NCBI GenBank assembly: GCA_041163265.1 | Contig: JBEARL010000027.1 | Location: 1 to 15,230, forward strand | Origin: CSBr16-57R1 sp041163265 | GTDB lineage: Bacteria; Actinomycetota; Nitriliruptoria; Nitriliruptorales; Nitriliruptoraceae | Direction: 5' to 3' | DNA: 15,230 nt | In this document: in pieces, positions 6,026 to 13,575 of the stretch | Layout of the letters: every line of letters starts with the position of its first letter | How positions within the stretch are numbered: the first letter of the stretch is position 1 | Position numbers and translations under genes: made by a program | The notes under the pieces: generated by a model | What the model was told of the DNA's origin: nothing | The model's input: only the letters and a program-made list of their open reading frames with translations | The model's database searches: none

Positions 6026-6730
6026 GTGCTCGAGCGCGTCCTGCCGCCCGAACCGGTGGCCCCGGGTCGGTGGCACCTCGACCCGCGGTCGGCGGACGAG
6101 GACGGCGTCGTCGGCGCCGGCGCGGACCTCGAGGCGCCCACCCTCGTCTCGGCGTACCGCCTGGGCGTCTTCCCCTGGCCGCACGAGGGCCTGCCGCTGC
6201 TGTGGTTCAGCCCCGACCCGCGGGCGGTCCTCGACCCGGCCGCGGTCCACGTGAGCCGCAGCCTCGGGCGCCGCATGAGGTCCTGCGGGTGGACGACGAC
6301 GATGGACCGCGCCTTCCCGGATGTCATGGCCGCCTGCGCGGATCGGTCCGACACGTGGATCACCCCCGCCATGCGCACCGCCTACGGGAGCCTCCGCGAG
6401 CTCGGCTGGGCGCGGAGCCTCGAGGTCTGGGAGGGCGACCGGCTGGTCGGCGGCGTGTACGGCGTCCAGATCGGCGGGGTGATGACGGGGGAGTCGATGT
6501 TCCACGTCCGGACGGACGCGTCGAAGGTCGCCCTCGTCGACCTCTGCGCGCGCCTCGTCGAGGCCGGGGGCGGCCTGCTGGACGTGCAGCTCCCGACGGC
6601 CCACCTGCGCTCGCTCGGCGCGGTGACGGTGCCGCGCGAGGAGTTCCTCGGCGCCCTGGCCGCGCTCGGGACCCGGTCGGTGCTGCCGGTCGCGGCCGAG
6701 CTCCCGGTGCGGCGCCTGGCTCCGGGCTGA
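6026..6730 (+). CDS. aat: Leucyl/phenylalanyl-tRNA-protein transferase
   Basis: A 234-residue enzyme that moves Leu or Phe from its aminoacyl-tRNA to the N-terminal Lys or Arg of a protein, making an N-degron for ClpS. Motifs in order are AYRLGVFPWPHEG, LLWFSPDPRAVL (60-69), TWITPAMRTAY, LEVWEGDRLVGGVYGV, GESMF with E156, DASKVALV, and LLDVQ with D186 and Q188, then HLRSLGA. The length and the numbering of E156, D186 and Q188 agree with E. coli Aat (234 residues), which strongly supports GTG 6026. The open frame continues upstream only as antisense to murJ. The usual WWSPDPR is WFSPDPR, and DCQ is DVQ. A G-rich possible ribosome-binding site lies just ahead. It diverges from murJ and lies 117 bp ahead of ahcY. 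clpS is about 2.3 kb upstream on the same strand. Confidence 0.95.
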   Translation: MLERVLPPEPVAPGRWHLDPRSADEDGVVGAGADLEAPTLVSAYRLGVFPWPHEGLPLLWFSPDPRAVLDPAAVHVSRSLGRRMRSCGWTTTMDRAFPDVMAACADRSDTWITPAMRTAYGSLRELGWARSLEVWEGDRLVGGVYGVQIGGVMTGESMFHVRTDASKVALVDLCARLVEAGGGLLDVQLPTAHLRSLGAVTVPREEFLGALAALGTRSVLPVAAELPVRRLAPG

Positions 6731-6847
6731 GCGCCGGGACGACCGGACCGGGGCCGCTGCGGGCGCGGGCGCCCGATCTGGGGCACACTCCGGGGCGCGA
6801 GGGCCGAGTCCGGCCGGAGCGTCCTCCGTCCGGACCCAGGAGCACCC

Positions 6848-8170
6848 ATGCCCGCCCCCGAGCACGTCGACCGCCGCTACCCCGACCGCGACTTCGAGGT
6901 CCGCGACCTCGGGCTCGCCGACCTCGGCCGCCGCGAGATCGGCCTGGCCGAGCACGAGATGCCGGGCCTGATGGCGCTGCGCGAGCGGTACCGCGGCGAG
7001 AAGCCGCTCGCGGGGGCGCGCATCGCCGGCTGCCTCCACATGACCGTCCAGACCGCGGTGCTCATCGAGACGCTCGTCGAGCTCGGTGCGGACGTGCGGT
7101 GGTCCTCGTGCAACATCTTCTCGACGCAGGACGAGGCCGCCGCCGCCATCGCCGCGGCCGGGGTCCCCGTGTTCGCCTGGAAGGGGGAGACCGAGGACGA
7201 GTACTGGTGGTGCGTCGAGCAGACCCTGCGCTGGCCCGACGGGCGGGGTCCCACGCTGCTCCTCGACGACGGGGGTGACATGACCGCGGTCGTCCACCAG
7301 GAGCACCCCGAGCTGCTCCCCGACATCGTCGGCGTCTCGGAGGAGACCACGACGGGCGTGAAGCAGCTGCGCAAGTGGCAGCGCGAGGGCCTGCTGCGCA
7401 TGCCGGCCATCAACGTCAACGACTCGGTCACGAAGTCCAAGTTCGACAACCTCTACGGCTGCCGCGAGTCGCTGATCGACGGCATCAAGCGTGGCACCGA
7501 CATGATGATCGCGGGCAAGGTCGCGGTCGTCGCCGGCTTCGGTGACGTGGGGAAGGGCTGCGCCCAGGCCCTCGACGCGCTCGGCGCGACCGTGTACGTG
7601 ACCGAGGTGGACCCGATCAACGCCCTGCAGGCGGCGATGGAGGGGTTCCGGGTCAAGCGCCTCGAGGACGTCGTCGAGGAGGCGGACATCGTCGTGACCG
7701 CGACGGGGAACATGTCCGTCGTGACGACCGAGCACGTGCTGCGGATGAAGGACCATGCGGTCCTGTGCAACATCGGCCACTTCGACACCGAGATCCAGGT
7801 CGAGGCCCTGCGCGCGTTCGAATGGACGAACATCAAGCCGCAGGTCGACCTGGTGAACCTCCCGAACGGGCGCAGCGTCATCCTGCTGTCCGAGGGGCGG
7901 CTCGTGAACCTCGGGAACGCGACGGGGCACTCGTCCTTCGTCATGTCGACGTCGTTCACCAACCAGGTCCTGGCGCAGATGGAGCTGTGGCGGAACCACG
8001 CCGACTACAAGCAGGAGGTCTACGTCCTGCCGCGCGAGCTCGACGAGGAGGTCGCCCGGCTGCACCTGGGCCGCATCGGGGCCGACCTCACCGAGCTGAC
8101 CCCCGACCAGGCGGCGTACCTCGGCGTCCCCGTCGGTGGCCCCTACAAGGACGACAGCTACCGCTACTGA
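6848..8170 (+). CDS. ahcY: S-adenosylhomocysteine hydrolase (adenosylhomocysteinase)
   Basis: A 440-residue NAD-dependent cytosolic enzyme that splits S-adenosylhomocysteine into adenosine and homocysteine, relieving product inhibition of methyltransferases and feeding the methionine cycle. Signatures are CLHMTVQTAVLIETL, WSSCNIFSTQDEAAAAI, INVNDSVTKSKFDNLYGCRE (catalytic Lys and Asp region), AGFGDVGKG (NAD loop, G230-G237), CNIGHFDTEI, and the C-terminal KDDSYRY that completes the NAD site of the neighbouring subunit. It is close to the human length (432) and seems to lack the ~40-residue insertion found in many bacterial homologues. AGGAG at 6838-6842, 5 nt before ATG 6848, fixes the start. 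A terminator-like hairpin follows the stop, then BMP transporter genes. I find no S-adenosylhomocysteine riboswitch in the 117-bp leader. Confidence 0.97.
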   Translation: MPAPEHVDRRYPDRDFEVRDLGLADLGRREIGLAEHEMPGLMALRERYRGEKPLAGARIAGCLHMTVQTAVLIETLVELGADVRWSSCNIFSTQDEAAAAIAAAGVPVFAWKGETEDEYWWCVEQTLRWPDGRGPTLLLDDGGDMTAVVHQEHPELLPDIVGVSEETTTGVKQLRKWQREGLLRMPAINVNDSVTKSKFDNLYGCRESLIDGIKRGTDMMIAGKVAVVAGFGDVGKGCAQALDALGATVYVTEVDPINALQAAMEGFRVKRLEDVVEEADIVVTATGNMSVVTTEHVLRMKDHAVLCNIGHFDTEIQVEALRAFEWTNIKPQVDLVNLPNGRSVILLSEGRLVNLGNATGHSSFVMSTSFTNQVLAQMELWRNHADYKQEVYVLPRELDEEVARLHLGRIGADLTELTPDQAAYLGVPVGGPYKDDSYRY

Positions 8171-8177
8171 CCGCCCG

Positions 8178-8196
8178 CCCGGGGGCCGTCCCCGGG
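8178..8196 (+). terminator. GC hairpin after ahcY
   Basis: Arms CCCGGGG (8178-8184) and CCCCGGG (8190-8196) pair around a 5-nt loop, 7 nt after the ahcY stop. A G run follows instead of T, so this could be an actinobacterial-style hairpin terminator without a U tract or just an RNA 3' end stabiliser. Confidence 0.45.
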
Positions 8197-8261
8197 GGGG
8201 TGGGGTCCGGGGCGCCGTCCCCGGCGCGATGGCTGCAGTGGCCGCCACGCGGCCGTCCCGG

Positions 8262-8293
8262 CCCGGTCACGGTCGGGTCCCGACCGGGTCGGG
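8262..8293. promoter_or_regulatory. Overlapping palindromes built from GGTCGGG, upstream of the BMP lipoprotein gene
   Basis: Three 7-mers alternate in orientation: GGTCGGG (8271-8277), CCCGACC (8279-8285) and GGTCGGG (8287-8293). The middle copy is complementary to both flanking copies. An outer pair, CCCGGTC (8262-8268) and GACCGGG (8282-8288), overlaps them. The array lies about 35 bp upstream of a TAGCCT box. Position and dyad symmetry suggest an operator. The one-base spacers are too tight for good RNA hairpins. Confidence 0.35.
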
Positions 8294-8327
8294 GAGCCGC
8301 CTCCGGGGTCGCCGACCACCGCCGTAG

Positions 8328-8333
8328 TAGCCT
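8328..8333 (+). promoter_or_regulatory. Possible -10 box (TAGCCT) for the BMP lipoprotein gene
   Basis: TAGCCT fits TAnnnT and lies 110 bp before the lipoprotein start, within the window's longest gap (8171-8443). No clear -35 is visible. The predicted leader of about 100 nt ends in a bulged hairpin (8396-8399+8401-8406 with 8411-8420, C8400 unpaired) that stops 23 nt before the ATG. Confidence 0.3.
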
Positions 8334-8443
8334 GCCGTGCGAACCCCCCGGGCGGGCGCGACGTGGCACGCGGACCGGTGACGGTGGGTGCACGACCGAC
8401 GCGGCGGAGGCGCCGCTCGGACCAACGGACGAAGGGCAACACC

Positions 8444-9472
8444 ATGCGACGTTCCACCCGAGCGAGCCTGGCCGCCGTCGCGGCGACCGCGCTCCTGCTG
8501 AGCGCCTGCGGCGGGGACGGCTCCGACGAGGCGGCCGCGAAGGCCTGCCAGATCACCGACACCGGCGGCATCGACGACAAGTCGTTCAACGAGACCGCCT
8601 GGAACGGCTTCCTCCGCGCCGAGGAGGAGCTGGGCGTCGAGGTCAAGTACCTCGAGTCGACCTCCGAGGCGGACTACGAGCCGAACATCCAGGCCTTCCT
8701 CGACGAGGGCTGTGACATCATCATCACGGTCGGCTTCCTGCTGGGCGACGCGACCGAGGCCGCGGCCATCGCGAACCCCGACACGAAGTTCGCGATCGTC
8801 GACTACGCCTACGAGACGCAGCACGACAACCTCCTCGGGTTGGTCTTCGCGACCGAGCAGGCGGGCTTCCTCGCCGGCTACGCCAGCGCGGCCGTGACCG
8901 AGACGGGCACCGTCGGCACGTGGGGCGGCATCAACATCCCGCCGGTCAGCGCGTTCATGCAGGGCTACCTCGCCGGTGTGAACTACCACAACGCCCAGAA
9001 GGGCACCTCGGTCGAGGTCCTCGGCTGGGACGGTACGGACGGTGTGTTCATCGGCTCGTTCGAGGCGCAGGACCTCGGGAACGCCGCGACCGCCGAGATG
9101 CTGCAGAACGGCGCCGACATCGTCATGCCGGTCGCCGGCCCCGCGGGTCTCGGCGCCGGGACGGCGATCCAGGACTTCGGCTCGGGCAAGCTGGTCTGGG
9201 TCGACACCGACGGCTACATCTCCAACCCGAACTTCGCCAGCATCACGCTGACGTCGGTCGAGAAGAAGATGGACAACGCGGTCTTCGCCGCCATCTCCGG
9301 CGTCGTGGACGGTTCGTTCACCGGCGGCACCTACCTCGGAACGGTCGAGAACGACGGCGTGGACATCTCGCCGTTCCACGACTTCGACTCGATCGTCTCC
9401 GACGAGACGAAGGCCGAGCTGGACGCCATCCGCGCGGGCATCATCGACGGCAGCATCAGCACGACCCCGTGA
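8444..9472 (+). CDS. BMP-family (PnrA-type) substrate-binding lipoprotein
   Basis: A 342-residue precursor of the Bmp/PnrA basic membrane lipoprotein family, the extracytoplasmic binding proteins of nucleoside ABC importers. The signal is MRRSTRASLAAVAATALLLSAC with lipobox LSAC and Cys22 as the lipidated residue, followed by a GGDGSDEAAAK linker. The mature domain opens ITDTGGIDDKSFNETAW (family consensus DxGGxDDKSFN). It continues with TVGFLLGDAT (D102, where the family has a ligand-binding Asp), VATVTETGTVGTWGG-like and PPVSAFMQGYLAGV-like strands, VMPVAGPAGLG, LVWVDTDGY (D254/D256) and ITLTSVEKKMDNAVF. ATG 8444 follows a GAAGGG-like ribosome-binding site. The ATPase and both permeases of the same system follow beyond a strong hairpin. 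Purine nucleosides or related ribosides are the likely substrate; the exact ligand cannot be read here. Confidence 0.94.
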   Translation: MRRSTRASLAAVAATALLLSACGGDGSDEAAAKACQITDTGGIDDKSFNETAWNGFLRAEEELGVEVKYLESTSEADYEPNIQAFLDEGCDIIITVGFLLGDATEAAAIANPDTKFAIVDYAYETQHDNLLGLVFATEQAGFLAGYASAAVTETGTVGTWGGINIPPVSAFMQGYLAGVNYHNAQKGTSVEVLGWDGTDGVFIGSFEAQDLGNAATAEMLQNGADIVMPVAGPAGLGAGTAIQDFGSGKLVWVDTDGYISNPNFASITLTSVEKKMDNAVFAAISGVVDGSFTGGTYLGTVENDGVDISPFHDFDSIVSDETKAELDAIRAGIIDGSISTTP

Positions 9473-9484
9473 CGTCGCGGGTCT

Positions 9485-9525
9485 GACGACGGGAGGGGCG
9501 CCCCACGGGGCGCCCCTCCCTCGTC
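9485..9525 (+). terminator. Strong hairpin between lipoprotein and ATPase genes
   Basis: Arms 9491-9504 (gggaggggcgcccc) and 9507-9520 are perfect 14-nt reverse complements. The stem extends by gacga (9485-9489) with tcgtc (9521-9525), leaving C9490 bulged. It starts 12 nt after the lipoprotein stop. It lacks a long T tract but is by far the strongest hairpin I found. It probably ends or attenuates transcription and protects the 3' end, so that the binding protein is made in excess over the ABC subunits. Confidence 0.85.
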
Positions 9526-9568
9526 TGTGGGCCGCGAGCCGCGTGGGTGGCCGCGGGCCGGGGGCCGC

Positions 9569-9574
9569 TACTTT
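9569..9574 (+). promoter_or_regulatory. Possible -10 box (TACTTT) for the ABC genes
   Basis: TACTTT fits TAnnnT and lies about 47 bp before the ATPase GTG, after the terminator hairpin, in an otherwise A/T-free stretch. A 6-bp dyad (CGCCCG at 9578-9583, CGGGCG at 9585-9590) follows. No -35 is recognisable. It may give the transport genes their own promoter. Confidence 0.3.
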
Positions 9575-9620
9575 CGCCGCCCGCCGGGCGAGGGGCCCGG
9601 CAGCCAGACTGGGGGTCCCG

Positions 9621-11150
9621 GTGCGGCTCGAGCTGCGAGGCATCACCAAGCGGTACCCGGGGGTCGTGGCGAACGACCACGTCGACCTGACCGTCGAGTC
9701 CGGCGAGGTCCTCGGCCTCCTCGGCGAGAACGGTGCCGGCAAGTCGACCCTGATGAACATCCTCTACGGCCTCACGACGGCCGACGAGGGCGAGATCCTG
9801 CTGGACGGCGCGCCCATGACCTTCGCCGACCCGGGCGACGCCATCGCCGCCGGCATCGGGATGGTCCACCAGCACTTCATGCTCGTCCCGGTCTTCACGG
9901 TGGCCGAGAACATCCTGCTCGGGGCCGAGCCGCTGGACCGGTTCCGGCGGTTCGACCGGGCCCGGGCGCGCCGGGACGTCCTCGAGGTGGCCGAGCGGTT
10001 CGGGCTGCCCGTCGACCCCGACGCCCGCGTCGAGGACCTGCCGGTCGGCCTCCAGCAGCGCGTCGAGATCCTGAAGGCCCTGTACCGGGACGCCCGGCTG
10101 CTGATCCTGGACGAACCGACGGCCGTGCTGACGCCGCAGGAGGCCGACGGCCTGTTCGAGTCCATCCGTGGATTCCGCGCCGCCGGCCGGTCGGTGATCT
10201 TCATCTCCCACAAGCTGCGCGAGCACCACGCGATCGCCGATCGCATCACCGTCCTCCGGCGCGGCCGGACCATCGGGACCGTCGCCGCCGCGGACGCCGA
10301 CGCCCAGGAGCTCGCGACGATGATGGTCGGGCGCCCGGTCGTGCTGGTGGTGGACCGTCCGCCGGCTCGGCCTGCTGAGGGCGTGCTCGAGGTCCGTGGC
10401 CTCTCCGTCGAGGACCCGCCGGGCACGCCGGTCGTCGCGGGGGTCGACCTCACCGTCCACCGCGGCGAGATCGTGGGCATCGCCGGCGTCGAGGGCAACG
10501 GCCAGACGCCGCTCGTCGAGGCACTGACGGGACTGCGGCCCATCGCCTCCGGCGACGTGCGCCTCCGCGGCGAGGACATCGTCGGCGCCTCGCGCCGCGA
10601 CATCCTGCGCGCGGGGGTCGGCCACATCCCCGAGGACCGCTACCGCGACGGCGTCGTCGCGTCGTTCTCGATCGCCGACAACCTCGCGATAACCCTCTGG
10701 GACGACGAGCGGTTCGCGAACGGCCGGACCCGCGACCGCGAGGCCGTCGCGGAGAGCGCCGAGCGCGTCGTCGCCGCGTTCGACATCCGGACCCCGTCCA
10801 TCGCCACGCCCGCGGGCTCGCTCTCGGGCGGCAACCAGCAGAAGGTGGTGGTCGCGCGCGAGTTCGACCGCCCCATCGACCTGCTGGTCGCGGCGCAGCC
10901 CACGCGCGGCGTCGACGTCGGCTCCATCGAGTACCTGCACCAGCAGATCGTCGCCAAGCGCGACGAGGGCACGGCCGTGCTGCTCGTCTCGTCCGAGCTC
11001 GACGAGATCCAGGCCCTCTCCGACCGCATCGCGGTCATGTTCCGAGGGCGACTCGTCGGTCCGTTCCCGGCGCCGATCGCGAAGGAGGCCCTCGGCCTGA
11101 TGATGGCCGGCGTGGATCCGGCCGAGGCGCTGGGCGGGAGGGCCGCATGA
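9621..11150 (+). CDS. BMP-type nucleoside ABC importer, double ATP-binding protein
   Basis: A 509-residue protein with two fused ABC ATPase domains that powers the importer of the preceding lipoprotein. Domain 1 has Walker A GENGAGKST (35-43), Q-loop MVHQHFMLVPVFTVAENI, signature LPVGLQQR (Pro for Ser, which I recall as common in this family), Walker B LLILDEP (D164, E165) and the switch His in ISHKL. Domain 2 is degenerate: its P-loop is EGNGQTP (291-297) with no Lys, and its Walker B is LLVAAQP with Ala and Gln for Asp and Glu. It keeps a canonical signature LSGGNQQK (401-408). Such asymmetry is normal for RbsA/BMP-type ATPases. GTG 9621 was chosen because it begins RLELRGITKRYPG with no extra N-terminal tail and follows a GGGGG stretch. 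Its stop overlaps the first permease by 4 nt. Confidence 0.95.
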   Translation: MRLELRGITKRYPGVVANDHVDLTVESGEVLGLLGENGAGKSTLMNILYGLTTADEGEILLDGAPMTFADPGDAIAAGIGMVHQHFMLVPVFTVAENILLGAEPLDRFRRFDRARARRDVLEVAERFGLPVDPDARVEDLPVGLQQRVEILKALYRDARLLILDEPTAVLTPQEADGLFESIRGFRAAGRSVIFISHKLREHHAIADRITVLRRGRTIGTVAAADADAQELATMMVGRPVVLVVDRPPARPAEGVLEVRGLSVEDPPGTPVVAGVDLTVHRGEIVGIAGVEGNGQTPLVEALTGLRPIASGDVRLRGEDIVGASRRDILRAGVGHIPEDRYRDGVVASFSIADNLAITLWDDERFANGRTRDREAVAESAERVVAAFDIRTPSIATPAGSLSGGNQQKVVVAREFDRPIDLLVAAQPTRGVDVGSIEYLHQQIVAKRDEGTAVLLVSSELDEIQALSDRIAVMFRGRLVGPFPAPIAKEALGLMMAGVDPAEALGGRAA

Positions 11151-12331
11151 GCGCCGACGCACCGGACCGGGGGACGGGGGAGGGGCTCGCCGGGCGCGTC
11201 CGGGACGCCGTCCTCGGCGCCAGCGCCCGCCTGACGCTGCTCGCGGTCGTCGCGGCGCTCGGCATCGGCGCGGTCGTCCTCGCCCTGAGCGCCGAGGAGA
11301 CGCGGGCCGCCCTCGAGGACGGCCCCGGGTCGGCGCTGGTGGCCGCGGGCGGGGCCGTCGGCCGCGCCTACGCGGCGCTGCTGCAGGGCTCGGTCGGCAG
11401 CCTCGGGGCCCTCTCCGAGACGCTCGTCGCCGCGACCGTCCTGATCCTCACCGGTCTCGCCGTCACCGTCCCGCTGCGGGCCGGGCTGTTCAACATCGGC
11501 GGTGAGGGCCAGGTCATCGCCGGCGGCCTCATCGGCGGGGCCGTCGGGTTCGCCGTCACCGGCCTCCCGACGGTCGTCCACCTGCCGCTGGCCATCGTGG
11601 CCGCCGCGGCCGGCGGCGCGCTGGTCGGGTGGCTGCCGGGCCTCCTCAAGGCGCGCACCGGTGCGCACGAGGTCATCTCGACGATCATGCTGAACAACAC
11701 CCTGACGTTCGTGCTGATCTGGATCCTGACCCTGCCGCTGGTCCAGGTCGAGGGCCGCAGCGACCCGATCTCGCGTCAGGTCCTCGACACCGCCCGGCTG
11801 CCGCGCCTGCTCGAGGGCCTCCGGGTCGACGCCGGGATCCTCCTCGCGCTCCTCGTCGCCGTCTGGGTGCTGTGGTTCCTCGACCGGTCGACGACCGGCT
11901 TCGAGCTGAGCGCCGTCGGCGCCAACCCCGCCGCGGCGACCGCGGCCGGCATGGACCCGGCCCGCAGCACCATCACGGGGATGACCGTCGCCGGCATGCT
12001 CGGGGGCCTCGCGGGTGGGGCGCTCATCGTCGGCCTCCAGGGCCGCGTCACCCCCGGGTTCTCGGCGGGCCTCGGGTTCGACGGCATCACCGTCGCGCTG
12101 CTCGGACGCGGCACCGTCGTGGGCACGGTCATGTCGGGGCTGCTCCTCGGCGCGCTGAAGGCCGGCGGTCGCGCGATGCAGGCCCGGTCGGGGACGGCAC
12201 TGGACCTCGTCACGGTCATCCAGGCCCTCATCATCGTCTTCATCGCGGCGCCGGGCGTCGTGCGCGCCATGTTCCGGGTCCGGGCCGACGTCGGCGAGGG
12301 CGCCCGCATCTCGCAGGGCTGGGGGTCCTGA
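11147..12331 (+). CDS. BMP-type nucleoside ABC importer, permease 1
   Basis: A 394-residue integral membrane protein of the branched-chain/ribose-type permease family (BPD_transp_2). A short basic/acidic cytosolic start (about 25 residues) precedes the first helix LTLLAVVAALGIGAVVLAL. The family hallmark LRAGLFNIGGEGQVIAGGLIGG lies near residues 107-128. Later blocks include ISTIMLNNTLTFVLIWILTL, FELSAVGANPAAATAAGMDP (cytoplasmic loop meeting the ATPase) and GFDGITVALLGRGTVVGTVM. About 8-10 membrane segments can be seen. ATG 11147 overlaps the ATPase stop (ATGA) and its own stop overlaps the next ATG by 1 nt, so the three genes are translationally coupled. This is the first of two different permeases that pair in this system. 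Confidence 0.94.
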   Translation: MSADAPDRGTGEGLAGRVRDAVLGASARLTLLAVVAALGIGAVVLALSAEETRAALEDGPGSALVAAGGAVGRAYAALLQGSVGSLGALSETLVAATVLILTGLAVTVPLRAGLFNIGGEGQVIAGGLIGGAVGFAVTGLPTVVHLPLAIVAAAAGGALVGWLPGLLKARTGAHEVISTIMLNNTLTFVLIWILTLPLVQVEGRSDPISRQVLDTARLPRLLEGLRVDAGILLALLVAVWVLWFLDRSTTGFELSAVGANPAAATAAGMDPARSTITGMTVAGMLGGLAGGALIVGLQGRVTPGFSAGLGFDGITVALLGRGTVVGTVMSGLLLGALKAGGRAMQARSGTALDLVTVIQALIIVFIAAPGVVRAMFRVRADVGEGARISQGWGS

Positions 12332-13572
12332 TGGAGACCACCGCGACCGCCCTGCGGCGTCGCCGCCGCTTCGCCGGCTTCGGCCTGGTCCTCGGCCTCG
12401 TCGTGCTCGGCCTGCTGCGGGCCGACGCCGGGGTCCGGACGACGTTCGTCCTGAACGACGCGCGCGGCGCCCGCTTCCCGCTGCCCGACCTCGTCGTGCC
12501 CGTCACCGGGACCGTCCGGGGCCTGGCCCTGGTGATCCTCGCACTGGCGGTGGTGCAGGCGCTCCGGGGCTTCGGGCGTCGGGACGCCGCGATGGTCGGC
12601 GTCATGGGGGGCCTGGCGGTGCTCGCCCTGCTGACCTGGGCGGGCGGCGGCACGTCGATCTCGGTGGTCTCGCTGCTGCGCGGCACGCTGTTCGCCGCGG
12701 TCCCGATCGCGTTCGGGGCCCTTGCCGGCGTGCTCTGCGAGCGCTCGGGGGTCATCAACATCGCCATCGAGGGCCAGTTCCTCGCCGGCGCGTTCACCGC
12801 GGCCGTGTTCGCCTCGGTCCTGGGCTCGGCGTGGTGGGGCCTCGCGGGCGGGATCCTGGCCGGGGCACTCGTCGGGCTGATGCTGGCGGGGCTGACCATC
12901 CGGTTCGCGGCCGACCAGATCGTCAGCGGGGTCGTCCTCATCGTCTTCGCGACCGGGGTGACGTCGTTCCTCACCTCGCAGCTGCTCGCGGGCACGCCGG
13001 CCTGGAACGCGCCCGTGCGGTTCCAGGCCTTCGCGCTGCCCGGGCTCAGCGACCTGCCGCTGCTGGGGCCGATCGTGTTCGACCAGACCGTGCTGGTCTA
13101 CCTGATGCTGCTGGCGGTCGCCGCGGTCCAGTTCGGCCTGTTCCGCACGCGGTGGGGCCTTCGGCTGCGCTCGGTCGGGGAGCACCCCGCCGCGGCGGAC
13201 ACGGTCGGCATCGGCGTCCTCGGCACCCGCTACCGCGCGGTCATGCTCGGCGGGGTGCTGGCGGGGATCGGAGGGTCGTGGTTCACCCTCGAGGCCGCCA
13301 GTCAGTTCTCGAAGGAGATGACGGGCGGGCGCGGGTTCATCGCGCTTGCCGCGATGCTCGTCGGGCGGTACAGCCCCGTCGGGGCGCTCGGCGCCGGCCT
13401 GCTGTTCGGCTTCGCCGACGCGCTCGCGACGGCGCTGCAGCGCCTGCCCGTCCCGATCCCGTCCTCGCTGCTGCGGGCGACGCCGTACGTGATCACCATC
13501 GTCGTGGTCGCCGGCCTCGTCGGACGCCTCCGCGTCCCCGCCGCCGACGGCAAGCCCTACGTCAAGGCCTGA
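12331..13572 (+). CDS. BMP-type nucleoside ABC importer, permease 2
   Basis: A 413-residue integral membrane protein of the same permease family, forming the heteromeric channel with permease 1. A basic start (RRRRR) precedes the first helix FGLVLGLVVLGLL. Residues 30-110 hold extra helices and a loop with DARGARFPLPDLVVPVTG. The core begins SVVSLLRGTLFAAVPIAFGALAG and carries the hallmark ERSGVINIAIEGQFLAGAF. Later come LRSVGEHPAAADTVGI (ATPase-contacting loop) and GGRGFIALAAMLVGRYSPVGALGAGLLFG. The start is fixed by the TGATG overlap with permease 1. The gene ends 3 bp from the convergent aminotransferase stop with no terminator between, so antisense read-through is likely. Nucleoside-salvage genes such as cytidine deaminase, often found after BMP permeases, are absent here. 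Confidence 0.93.
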   Translation: METTATALRRRRRFAGFGLVLGLVVLGLLRADAGVRTTFVLNDARGARFPLPDLVVPVTGTVRGLALVILALAVVQALRGFGRRDAAMVGVMGGLAVLALLTWAGGGTSISVVSLLRGTLFAAVPIAFGALAGVLCERSGVINIAIEGQFLAGAFTAAVFASVLGSAWWGLAGGILAGALVGLMLAGLTIRFAADQIVSGVVLIVFATGVTSFLTSQLLAGTPAWNAPVRFQAFALPGLSDLPLLGPIVFDQTVLVYLMLLAVAAVQFGLFRTRWGLRLRSVGEHPAAADTVGIGVLGTRYRAVMLGGVLAGIGGSWFTLEAASQFSKEMTGGRGFIALAAMLVGRYSPVGALGAGLLFGFADALATALQRLPVPIPSSLLRATPYVITIVVVAGLVGRLRVPAADGKPYVKA

Positions 13573-13575
13573 GGG

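Noticed and set aside
6731..6847. S-adenosylhomocysteine riboswitch ahead of ahcY
   Set aside because: The leader has palindromes (6766-6775 and 6809-6818) but lacks the GAGGAGCGCUGC-like core I would expect for this riboswitch. A covariance-model search would settle it.
3581..8248. Very long open frame on the minus strand (over 1500 codons)
   Set aside because: It runs antisense to aat and ahcY and out of frame with murJ, all of which have clear family motifs. Its translation is Arg/Pro/Ala-rich with no recognisable domain. Stops are rare in antisense frames at this GC content.
8229..8327. 32-codon open frame in the gap before the lipoprotein gene
   Set aside because: It has no ribosome-binding site or recognisable peptide, and it overlaps the proposed operator and -10 region.
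9543..9620. Earlier GTG start for the ABC ATPase
   Set aside because: It would add 26 Gly/Ala/Arg-rich residues and include the TACTTT box and dyad. GTG 9621 fits the usual ATPase N terminus.
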